In this document: piece by piece, positions 1 to 5,279 of the stretch
How the letters are laid out: each line of letters starts with the position of its first letter
How positions within the stretch are numbered: position 1 is the stretch's first letter
From: Acidobacteriota bacterium
GTDB lineage: Bacteria; Acidobacteriota; Terriglobia; Terriglobales; Acidobacteriaceae
DNA: 5,279 nt
Direction of reading: 5' to 3'
Assembly (NCBI GenBank): GCA_021781075.1
Contig: JAJXXN010000184.1
Location: 1-5,279 of the forward strand
The notes under the pieces: generated by a model
The model's database searches: none
What the model saw: the letters and a program-made list of their open reading frames with translations, nothing else
Told to the model about the DNA's origin: nothing
Position numbers and translations under genes: made by a program

Positions 1-199
1 GGCGGTAGAATTTGGCGGCGGCGTCGAGATGGTCGGCGTCGCGCGCCGCATCAGCCCGCTGCGCAAGCGCGGCAAAACTTGCCGGCGACGGGGGATGCGC
101 CTGTGACACACCGCCCCCCTGTGCGCGCAGACAAGCGCCCGCCATGCAGGCAAGCAGCAATAGCGCGGTTGAATAACTTGCTTTTGTATATTGATTCAT
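1..199 (-). CDS. N-terminal fragment of an exported TPR-like protein (runs off the left edge)
   Basis: Translating the minus strand from the ATG at 199-197 gives 66 uninterrupted residues to the window edge. Residues 1-27 look like an export signal: polar start MNQYTKASYS, hydrophobic core TALLLLACMAGACL, then LRAQ. Cys18 (context LLAC) or Cys23 (context AGAC) could be a lipobox cysteine, which would make this a lipoprotein; cleavage by signal peptidase I near LRA-Q is the alternative. A short Gly/Pro/Ser-rich linker follows, then from about residue 41 an Ala-rich amphipathic stretch ending DHLDAAAKFYR, which resembles the first helix pair of a tetratricopeptide repeat. Upstream of the ATG are GGGG (8 nt spacing) and GGAG (only 2 nt), a weak ribosome binding site. 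It lies on the receptor's strand, 176 bp downstream of it. TPR proteins usually mediate protein contacts; the specific role is unknown. The frame and signal are clear, but the TPR call rests on about 25 residues. Confidence 0.72.
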   Translation of the reverse strand, partial: MNQYTKASYSTALLLLACMAGACLRAQGGGVSQAHPPSPASFAALAQRADAARDADHLDAAAKFYR

Positions 200-252
200 T
201 GCTCCGACCCCGATGCCGGCAAGAACCGCGTGGCCCTTGTTTCCACTCTAGC

Positions 253-304
253 AAGAAAAACCGCCAGCAGCGCGCCGCCTTGCGGCGAACGCCTTGCTGA
301 CGGC
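253..304 (-). terminator. Rho-independent-type terminator of the receptor gene
   Basis: Read on the minus strand, GCCGTCAGCA (304-295) can pair along its whole length with TGCTGGCGGT (269-260), using two G-U wobbles. The intervening bases can form a further small hairpin, CGCC-GCAA-GGCG. The outer stem runs directly into a T-rich tract (TTTTTCTT, 260-253). Stem plus U-tract, about 72 bp past the receptor stop codon and before the next start codon, fits an intrinsic terminator. It would separate most receptor transcription from the downstream TPR-like gene. Confidence 0.6.
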
Positions 305-329
305 CAATAGTTTACTTTCAGGGGGACAA

Positions 330-356
330 TCCCGGGCCTTTTTTGAAGGCCCGGGA
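330..356. repeat. Perfect 11-bp inverted repeat (strong stem-loop)
   Basis: The arms TCCCGGGCCTT (330-340) and AAGGCCCGGGA (346-356) are exact reverse complements around a 5-nt loop. The element begins 20 bp past the receptor stop codon, so it would be the first structure in the 3' untranslated RNA. No U-tract follows the stem on either strand, so it is not a standard intrinsic terminator. It may act as a 3'-end stabiliser or as a helper to the hairpin at 253-304. The symmetry is certain; the function is inferred. Confidence 0.75.
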
Positions 357-375
357 AATCCGGTTGGGCTTCAAG

Positions 376-3300
376 TCAGAACTTGAAGTGGGCTTCCATT
401 TCGATCAAACGTCCGGCGAGGACGCCGCTTGAATTGGTGACTCCGCCAAACTGGCTGTCATTCAAGTTGGTGTCGATGCCGTTGTTGGAAAGGTTTAGCT
501 TGTTGAAGAGGTTGTAGGCATTGGCGCGGATTTCGAAGCGGGCATTGTCGCCGAGGACCTTCATGTTCGGAAGTACAAAGGCCTTGGTGAGCGTGAGGTC
601 CGTATCGAAGTAACGCGGTCCGTAGAAGGAATTGCGACCCACACCCGGCGCCTGCGGAATCGGGGTGAACGCGCCTTGCGGGCCGGCATTTGTATTCCAC
701 AGCGGGCCGTTGTTGTTGACGGAGGGTGCGGTGAAGTACGCATTAGCGCCGCCGTGTGTCCAATTGTTAAAGTTGCCATTGGGATTCTTGAAGACATCCG
801 TGCTGTCGCTGCTGCCGGCGCCGCCGAGATAAGCCGCGGGACGCAGGTTACAGTTGCCGCTGCCCTGGAAGACAGCGTTGCAGGCAATGCCGCCAAAGGT
901 CGGGTTGAAGGGGAACCCGGAGTGGAGATTCATGATCCCGCCAAATGTCCAGTTGCCAAGCAGCTTTTCAAAGATGCTGTTCTGGCCCCTGAAGATGGTC
1001 GGCGCCCACAACCCTGAGAGCTTGAAAGCGTTGCGCACGTCGTAATCCGACGGGCCGTAGTTGTAGTTGGGCAGGAACTGGTAGTCCGGCGTGGCATAGG
1101 GGTTCGAGCCATTGTCCATGCTCTTCGCCCAGCGATACTGCGCATCCAACTCAAAACCATGCGCCATATCGTGCTTCAACTCACCCAGGAGCGCGTTGAA
1201 GTTGGAGATGCCCGTGTCCTGATACCAGTCGATGTTGTTGACCAGCGGGTTGACCGGAATGGCGCCCGAGATGAGCTGGGGAGCCAGTTCGTTGAGCAGG
1301 TTGTACTGGACCGGCAGGTGACGGCCGGTGCTGCCCTGGTAGCCAAGCGTCGCCACCCACTGATGGCCCAGGTCATATTGGGCATTCAGTGAATAGCTCA
1401 TCATGTAGGCCGTTGTCATGTGCGACGGGAAGCCGGTGACGCCATTGGCGCCATTGACCGGCAGGAGGGCGGAGTTGAAGGCGGTGATCACACTGGTATT
1501 CGCCGGGAAGGAGAAGACCGAGTAAACACTGCTGGCCGCCGCATAGTTGAGGTGCGGATTGCCCGAGCCGACAACATACTCCGGGAAAAGGTTCGGCGCG
1601 TTGTACGCAAATGGAGGATTGAAGCGGTTGTTCGTCGTGATGGCTTGCTCCAAACCGTCATAGTGGACGCCGAAACCGCCATGCACAACCAGCCTGCCGT
1701 TGTTCTGCAGCGGGCTCCATGCAAAGCCGAATTCCGGCCCAAAGTTCAACTTGGAAACCGTGAACTCGTTGCCACCCAACTGAATGTAGAGGCCGGTCAG
1801 CGTGTTGGCCCCGGTACCAAGGCGAACATCGGGCTGGTTGCCGTTCTTTTCCGTCATGCCCGGCAGGTAATCCCAGCGCAGGCCAAGGTTGAGGGTAAGG
1901 TTGGGACGGACCTTCCAGTCGTCCTGGCCGAAGAAGCCGTAAACCATCTGACGGTCATCCTTGCGGAAGGGTGTGGGCACACCGGTACGCGGGTCGCTGG
2001 TGACGCTCTCCGTGTAAGGTGAATCGTTGAGGAAGTCCCACAGGTTGTTGAAGTCGAAGCTGGGCTGCGCCTGCCAGTCTGGAAGGTCGAGATACGCCAG
2101 ACGGGTGACGTTGCCGCCGAACTTGATGTTGTGGGTCTTGAAGGCCCAGGTGGTCACGTCCTTGAAGTTGAGGGTCCACTGGTCAAATTCGCTACCCAGA
2201 GGTGCGCCGAATTGCGCCGGCTGCGCGCCGCCCATGGTGCCGAACTGATAGTTGGTGATGTTGTCATCGGGCAAACCGAGGGGTTCCTGCGGGTTGTCCT
2301 TGATTTCGTTCCACTTCCAGCCGGCCATATCGGCGCGGGCCTGGGTGATGATGTGGTCGTTGAAGGTGTGGTCAAAGAGCGCGCCGATGGAGTAGTTCTT
2401 CGCATTGTGATGGAAGAAGTTGTACGCGCGGCTGGCTCCGTTGTAGCTGGTCTGGGTGACCGGCGTGTAGTAGAGGGTGAAGGCCAGCAAATCCTTTTGA
2501 GTCGCCTGCCAGTCCACACGGCCGTTGTATTGCACGTTGGTCTGTGTGGAGGGGTTGTTGGTCTCGAGGAACATGATCGAGGCGTTCTGGCTGAGGTTGG
2601 CCGGGTTGGCAATCTGCTGCAACGGGTTCCAGGGGTTGGTGATGGTCGAACCATCGCCGCCGAGGCCCATGTCGTAATAGACCGAGTTGCCTGGGCCGGT
2701 CAGAAGACCGCCGAAAGACGGGTCGGGGGTCCCGACAGGATACAGGCCCGAGTTCAGAGGCGAACCGACTGCAAGGCCCTGGCCGGCAATCTCATTACAG
2801 TTGTAGCCCTGGACCAGGTTGACGCTGGCGCAAGTCTGGTCGATCTGCTTGATAAATACAGGCGCCGCGCCCTTGACGGTCAGCAACTGCTGGGCGATTG
2901 TGCCCGAAAGTCCGAGGCCGTCAATGTACGGGGTCTCATACCAGCCACCGGGGTGGTTGACGCCGCTGTTGCGCACCGTCTCATAGCCGAAGAAGCCAAA
3001 AAGCCGGTTGTGCAGGATGGGGCCGCCGGCGGTGCCGCCGTAATCGTTGTACTGCATCTGGTCGCGCTGTGGGTTGCCGCGGGGGTCCCAACGCTGATAG
3101 GCGTTCATTCCCGGGCTGTCGCGCTTGAAGAAGGCCGAACCATGGATGACATTGGTTCCGTTCTGCGAGGTGATCTTGATTTGTGCGCCGCTGAAGCGAC
3201 CGCCTTCTTCAGCGTCATAGGGGTTCGCGACAACCTTGAACTCCTTGACCGTGTCCTCGTTCGGCGTGATGACCGCCGCGCCGCCCCAGGTGACGCTGAC

Positions 3301-4014
3301 GATGGAGACGCCGTCAATGGTGATGCTGTTGGTGTTGGTACGGCCACCTGCAGCTGTCGCCTGTGGCTGGTTCTCCGTCACAAAGATGCCTGTGGACTGG
3401 CCGGAACCGCCAGAGTTGGAACTGGGAAGACCCTGCGTGCCACCGCCGCCCTGCTGCGCGCCATCGCCGAACATGCCGGGCGCCAACTGGACCAACTGAT
3501 ACACGTCGCGGCCAAAGCCGGGCATCTTGGAAATCTGCTGTTGCGTAATCGTACCGCCCAAGTTGCCGGTTTCCGTATCGATCAGCGGTTGCGTCGCTGC
3601 GTTCACGGTGACCGTGGTGGTCGTGCCGCCAACTTCCAGCTTCACATTGAGGCCGTTTGGCTGGTCGGCAATAATTTTCAGGTTGCTGATGAGATTGGTT
3701 TTGAAGCCGTCGTGCGAAACCTCGACCTTGTAAAGGCTCGGGGCAAGACCGCCGAAGAAGAAGTTGCCGGAACCATCGGTGCTGGCCTCGTGTGTGAACC
3801 CAGTATCCTGCTCCGTGATGGTAATGTGCGCACCAGGGATCATAGCTCCCTGGGCATCAGCCACAGTGCCGTGCAAGGATGCACCGTACTGCGCCTGCGC
3901 AGGCTGTACCATGAAGGCGATCAAGGCAACTAGCAGCAGTCCGAGGAAGGCTGAAAAAGCGCCCCCGTTACTTTGCCAGTTCAGCCTAAGGCCTTTATTT
4001 GAATTGAGTTGCAT
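376..4014 (-). CDS. TonB-dependent receptor, Oar-like, with N-terminal carboxypeptidase-regulatory-like domain
   Basis: A complete 1212-residue outer-membrane protein, usual size for Acidobacteria Oar-like receptors. Residues 1-41 are a signal peptide (hydrophobic FLGLLLVALIAFMV, cleavage after AQA). Residues about 43-130 form a carboxypeptidase-regulatory-like beta-sandwich (LHGTVADAQGAMIPGAHITI; STDGSGNFFFGGLAPSLYKV). The plug covers about 140-290, with NSITIDGVSIVS, VKEFKVVANPYDAEEGGR and ITSQNGTNVIHGSAFF. The rest is beta-barrel with family signatures: FFGQDDWKVRPNLTLNLGLR (694-713), YGPSDYDVRNAF (986-997), GGIMNLHSGFPFNP (1025-1038), FEIRANAYNLFNKLN (1160-1174). It ends in ...HFKF, the terminal aromatic expected for BAM-assembled barrels. 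The ATG at 4014 is fixed by an AGGAG box and the signal peptide. Such receptors import large ligands, often glycans or siderophores, using TonB-ExbB-ExbD energy; no clear TonB box was found, and the ligand is not evident. A LacI-type operator and promoter precede the gene. An MFS carrier lies upstream on the same strand and a TPR-like gene downstream. Four cysteines in the mature protein form two close pairs. Confidence 0.95.
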   Translation of the reverse strand: MQLNSNKGLRLNWQSNGGAFSAFLGLLLVALIAFMVQPAQAQYGASLHGTVADAQGAMIPGAHITITEQDTGFTHEASTDGSGNFFFGGLAPSLYKVEVSHDGFKTNLISNLKIIADQPNGLNVKLEVGGTTTTVTVNAATQPLIDTETGNLGGTITQQQISKMPGFGRDVYQLVQLAPGMFGDGAQQGGGGTQGLPSSNSGGSGQSTGIFVTENQPQATAAGGRTNTNSITIDGVSIVSVTWGGAAVITPNEDTVKEFKVVANPYDAEEGGRFSGAQIKITSQNGTNVIHGSAFFKRDSPGMNAYQRWDPRGNPQRDQMQYNDYGGTAGGPILHNRLFGFFGYETVRNSGVNHPGGWYETPYIDGLGLSGTIAQQLLTVKGAAPVFIKQIDQTCASVNLVQGYNCNEIAGQGLAVGSPLNSGLYPVGTPDPSFGGLLTGPGNSVYYDMGLGGDGSTITNPWNPLQQIANPANLSQNASIMFLETNNPSTQTNVQYNGRVDWQATQKDLLAFTLYYTPVTQTSYNGASRAYNFFHHNAKNYSIGALFDHTFNDHIITQARADMAGWKWNEIKDNPQEPLGLPDDNITNYQFGTMGGAQPAQFGAPLGSEFDQWTLNFKDVTTWAFKTHNIKFGGNVTRLAYLDLPDWQAQPSFDFNNLWDFLNDSPYTESVTSDPRTGVPTPFRKDDRQMVYGFFGQDDWKVRPNLTLNLGLRWDYLPGMTEKNGNQPDVRLGTGANTLTGLYIQLGGNEFTVSKLNFGPEFGFAWSPLQNNGRLVVHGGFGVHYDGLEQAITTNNRFNPPFAYNAPNLFPEYVVGSGNPHLNYAAASSVYSVFSFPANTSVITAFNSALLPVNGANGVTGFPSHMTTAYMMSYSLNAQYDLGHQWVATLGYQGSTGRHLPVQYNLLNELAPQLISGAIPVNPLVNNIDWYQDTGISNFNALLGELKHDMAHGFELDAQYRWAKSMDNGSNPYATPDYQFLPNYNYGPSDYDVRNAFKLSGLWAPTIFRGQNSIFEKLLGNWTFGGIMNLHSGFPFNPTFGGIACNAVFQGSGNCNLRPAAYLGGAGSSDSTDVFKNPNGNFNNWTHGGANAYFTAPSVNNNGPLWNTNAGPQGAFTPIPQAPGVGRNSFYGPRYFDTDLTLTKAFVLPNMKVLGDNARFEIRANAYNLFNKLNLSNNGIDTNLNDSQFGGVTNSSGVLAGRLIEMEAHFKF

Positions 4015-4020
4015 AGTGGT

Positions 4021-4026
4021 CTCCTA
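4021..4026 (-). promoter_or_regulatory. Ribosome binding site of the receptor gene
   Basis: On the minus strand TAGGAG is followed by six bases (ACCACT) and then the ATG at 4014. This strong Shine-Dalgarno match at good spacing, together with the signal peptide directly after the ATG, fixes the start of the receptor gene. Confidence 0.85.
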
Positions 4027-4091
4027 AGTTGCTGTTCAGGTGGTTCCGTCATCATTCCCCGCTCCGAGAGCAGTGGATGAAAAAACGCGCG

Positions 4092-4115
4092 CGTTGCGCA
4101 ATCGATTGTGCAACG
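4092..4115. promoter_or_regulatory. LacI-family-type operator (24-bp palindrome, central CG)
   Basis: Positions 4092-4115 form an even palindrome around the CG at 4103/4104. Eleven of twelve base pairs match; the exception is 4098 against 4109. The core reads GCAATCGATTGTGC, flanked by GTTG and CAAC. LacI/GalR-family regulators typically bind even palindromes of this size with a central CG. The site starts immediately downstream of the predicted -10 element and covers the predicted transcription start of the receptor gene, the classical place for repression. Such regulators mostly sense sugars or their derivatives, which suggests substrate-induced receptor synthesis. The symmetry is seen directly; the regulator family is inferred and no regulator gene is in the window. 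Confidence 0.7.
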
Positions 4116-4120
4116 ACCCA

Positions 4121-4150
4121 TTGTTATCACCTTTTTCAAACTGTTGTCAA
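4121..4150 (-). promoter_or_regulatory. Sigma-70-type promoter of the receptor gene
   Basis: On the minus strand there is a perfect -35 hexamer TTGACA (4150-4145). Downstream lies TGATAACAAT (4129-4120), which can be read as an extended -10: TG, one base, then TAACAA with an 18-bp spacer. The alternative is GATAAC with a 16-bp spacer; both -10 matches are imperfect. The predicted start is about 4114, giving an untranslated leader of roughly 100 nt that begins inside the operator palindrome. The -35 box itself sits in a small palindrome, TGTTG-T-CAACA (4142-4152). Confidence 0.62.
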
Positions 4151-4235
4151 CAAAATCTTCACGCTTTTCGAGCTGATTTGCCGTCCCTTTACCTGTTCAT
4201 CAACTCCCATTGATGCGCGGTGGCGGCCTTATGGT

Positions 4236-4835
4236 TTACGTTGCCTCAACATACATGTCCTTGCGCAGCCAAAGGTAGACGGGAATGGAGAGCATCTGCA
4301 CCAGCGCCACAACCGGCATGGCATAGCGCAAGGCGACGGTGCTTGAAAAACCGAGTGCAAGCGCAATCAGCAGCGAGCAGCCGAACAAGCGTCCGAAGAG
4401 CACGCCGAACTCGTGGTTCATCAGGAAGGCGTAGCGTTCACGGCCCGTGCGCCGGCTCTCGCGGTCAACCGCCTCCAATTGGATGGGCCAGTAGGCGAGG
4501 TCGAGCATGGGCTTGGAGAGGACGAGGCAAAGTTGAAAACCAATCACACCGGCCACATTGAAGAACACGGAGTTGATCAGCGCGCCGAGCAGGTAGAGGG
4601 AGAGGCCGGCGGCAAAGACGGCGGCGCGATGGCGCGGCGCGGTGAGGCGGCCGATGAGATAGAGCATGAAGGCCGTCAACACGCCGCTGAGTGACTCAAT
4701 CACGCCCAGCGTGCCCTCGTGGCCGACGAGGAGCATGGTCCCGGGCATCCCGCCCCGGATGACGATCAGGTACGCCGATTGGCGGCTCGCCGGCCGCGGC
4801 TCCTCGATCAGGGCCCTCGTGGACGAGATTCGAGA
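4236..4835 (-). CDS. C-terminal half of an MFS transporter, 5' part missing
   Basis: The frame ends at a TAA (4238-4236) with ...LRKDMYVEAT and is open upstream to a stop at 4838-4836. The first ATG is at 4748, but it is probably not the true start. The 29 codons before it read like coherent transporter sequence (RALIEEPRPASRQSAYLIVI) leading into RGGMPGTMLLVGHEGTLGVI. About six hydrophobic segments can be seen, consistent with transmembrane helices 7-12 of a 12-helix MFS carrier: SAYLIVIRGGMPGTMLLVG; GVIESLSGVLTAFMLYLIG; AAVFAAGLSLYLLGALINSV; VAGVIGFQLCLVLSKPMLDL; FGRLFGCSLLIALALGF; YAMPVVALVQMLSIPVYLWL. The basic loop GRLTAPRHR after the second resembles the conserved MFS loop between helices 8 and 9. 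The substrate is unknown; its position 5' of a LacI-controlled receptor makes a sugar-type solute possible. The N-terminal six helices are lost where the sequence switches to folC. Confidence 0.75.
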   Translation of the reverse strand, partial: SRISSTRALIEEPRPASRQSAYLIVIRGGMPGTMLLVGHEGTLGVIESLSGVLTAFMLYLIGRLTAPRHRAAVFAAGLSLYLLGALINSVFFNVAGVIGFQLCLVLSKPMLDLAYWPIQLEAVDRESRRTGRERYAFLMNHEFGVLFGRLFGCSLLIALALGFSSTVALRYAMPVVALVQMLSIPVYLWLRKDMYVEAT

Positions 4836-4837
4836 TT
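4824..4837. repeat. 7-bp tandem duplication at the transporter/folC join
   Basis: CGAGATT occurs twice in direct succession (4824-4830 and 4831-4837). It lies where the MFS reading stops being recognisable and just before FolC-like coding begins. It may be a scar of end-joining or of an assembly overlap, but such a short repeat can also occur by chance. Confidence 0.6.
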
Positions 4838-4850
4838 ATTTTGAAGACCG
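4830..4850. other. Probable breakpoint joining two unrelated gene fragments
   Basis: Left of this point the minus strand encodes MFS-like residues (ISSTRALIEEPRP) and meets an in-frame stop at 4838-4836. Right of it the plus strand encodes FolC-like residues from about DDGLASIVEEARML. Neither gene has its start or N-terminal half and no intergenic sequence lies between them. The text is explained either by a deletion across two divergent genes or by a chimeric contig. Confidence 0.65.
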
Positions 4851-5279
4851 ATGACGGCCTGGCCTCGATTGTCGAGGAAGCCCGCATGCTGGGGGTGACC
4901 CCGTTCGTTGCCGGACAGGATTTCGACGGCTTCGTCGAGAACGGCCAGATGATCTACCAGGACGAGAGCGGCCTGCTCGACCTGCCGCTGCCGGCGCTGC
5001 TGGGCGCGCACCAGATTGGCAATGCGGCCGTCGCAATCGCCGCGGCGCGGCATTTCGGGCTTCCAGTCAGCCCGCGGCACCTTGCCGAAGGGTTGCGCAA
5101 GGTGGTGTGGCCGGCCCGGTTGAGCCCGATCCGGGGCCGGCTGTCGGCGCTGCTGCCGGAGGGGCACGAATTGTGGCTCGATGGCGGGCACAACCAGGGC
5201 GGCGGCGGGGTGCTGGCACAGGCCCTGCGGGACAGGAACCGGCAAAGGCCGCGGCCATTGGTGCTGATCATGGGCACGT
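4850..5279 (+). CDS. folC: Dihydrofolate synthase / folylpolyglutamate synthase fragment (both ends missing)
   Basis: This plus-strand frame has no stop from 4763 to the window end and encodes about 143 recognisable residues of the roughly 430 usual for FolC. Landmarks in order are EEARMLGVTPFVAGQDF; YQDESGLLDLPLPALLGAHQ followed by IGNAAVAIAAARHFGLP, the end of the central Mur-ligase-like domain; then KVVWPARLSPIRGRL and LWLDGGHNQGGGGVLAQAL at the start of the C-terminal domain; and LVLIMGT at the edge. FolC is cytosolic and adds glutamate to dihydropteroate or to folates using ATP. The N-terminal P-loop region is absent, so this fragment alone cannot be a working enzyme. The usual DGxHNP motif reads DGGHNQ here. 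Hand counts of three 60-base lines give about 70-78% GC, against about 58-62% in two lines of the receptor. The wording resembles alphaproteobacterial FolC, so it may come from another organism. The first in-frame ATG (4886) lies inside the conserved region and is not a true start. Confidence 0.85.

Noticed and set aside
51..254. A 67-codon minus-strand open frame near the left edge
   Set aside because: Wrong frame. The overlapping frame starting at 199 gives a signal peptide followed by a TPR-like helix, while this one is Arg/Cys-rich without pattern.
79..300. A 73-codon plus-strand open frame
   Set aside because: Antisense to the exported TPR-like gene and running through the terminator hairpin; no protein-like features.
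1420..2022. A 200-codon open frame on the plus strand
   Set aside because: Antisense to the receptor barrel region; composition is that of a shadow frame, with no motif and no convincing ribosome binding site.
2131..3933. A 600-codon open frame on the plus strand, opposite the receptor gene
   Set aside because: It lies entirely antisense to a clearly recognisable receptor gene. Its translation is rich in Val, Ala, Gly and Arg with no domain pattern, as expected from the complement of GC-rich codons.
4198..4215. Small hairpin CATCAA-6 nt-TTGATG after the MFS stop codon, considered as a terminator
   Set aside because: The stem is only 6 bp and AT-rich with no U-tract; too weak to call.
4015..4235. 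A small gene or RNA gene in the receptor upstream region
   Set aside because: The 105-codon plus-strand frame here overlaps the promoter, operator and MFS end and looks random; no tRNA-like or other recognisable RNA fold was found.
4746..4748. ATG as the start of the MFS gene
   Set aside because: Transporter-like sequence, including part of a transmembrane segment, continues upstream in the same frame, so this is an internal methionine.
4666..4854. A 62-codon plus-strand open frame ending just before folC
   Set aside because: Antisense to the MFS fragment and in a different frame from folC, so it is not the missing folC N-terminus.
4808..5245. A 145-codon minus-strand open frame at the right end
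   Set aside because: It is the reverse complement of a frame with clear FolC motifs; its translation is Pro/Arg/Gln-rich and unpatterned.

Overview
The window reads as a fragment of an Acidobacteria-type genome, probably class Terriglobia, with a foreign-looking piece joined at the right end. The lineage inference rests mainly on the dominant gene. It encodes a 1212-residue TonB-dependent, Oar-like outer-membrane protein with an N-terminal carboxypeptidase-regulatory-like domain, a family strongly expanded in Acidobacteria. No taxonomic search was possible.

Layout, left to right. Positions 1-199 (minus strand) hold the first 66 codons of a secreted or lipid-anchored protein that enters a TPR-like helical region as it leaves the window. 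Positions 200-375 are intergenic and carry two stem-loops, one followed by a U-tract and best read as the terminator of the receptor gene. Positions 376-4014 (minus) are the receptor. Positions 4015-4235 are its control region: an AGGAG ribosome binding site, a promoter with a perfect TTGACA -35 box, and a 24-bp near-perfect palindrome with a central CG, typical of LacI-family operators, placed over the predicted transcription start. Positions 4236 to about 4835 (minus) are the C-terminal half of a major facilitator superfamily (MFS) transporter. From about 4850 to the right edge (plus) there is an internal to C-terminal part of a FolC-type folate synthetase, more GC-rich than the rest and more like alphaproteobacterial FolC.

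The MFS gene and folC face away from each other, and both lose their 5' parts at the same point (about 4830-4850), beside a 7-bp tandem duplication. Either a deletion removed both 5' ends or, more likely, this is a chimeric assembly join.

Functionally, the left 4.8 kb looks like an uptake locus. An inner-membrane MFS carrier lies upstream of a regulated outer-membrane receptor, which is followed by a TPR-type envelope protein. The LacI-type operator suggests a sugar or sugar derivative as signal, but neither the ligand nor the regulator gene is in the window. No RNA genes, insertion sequences or CRISPR arrays were seen.
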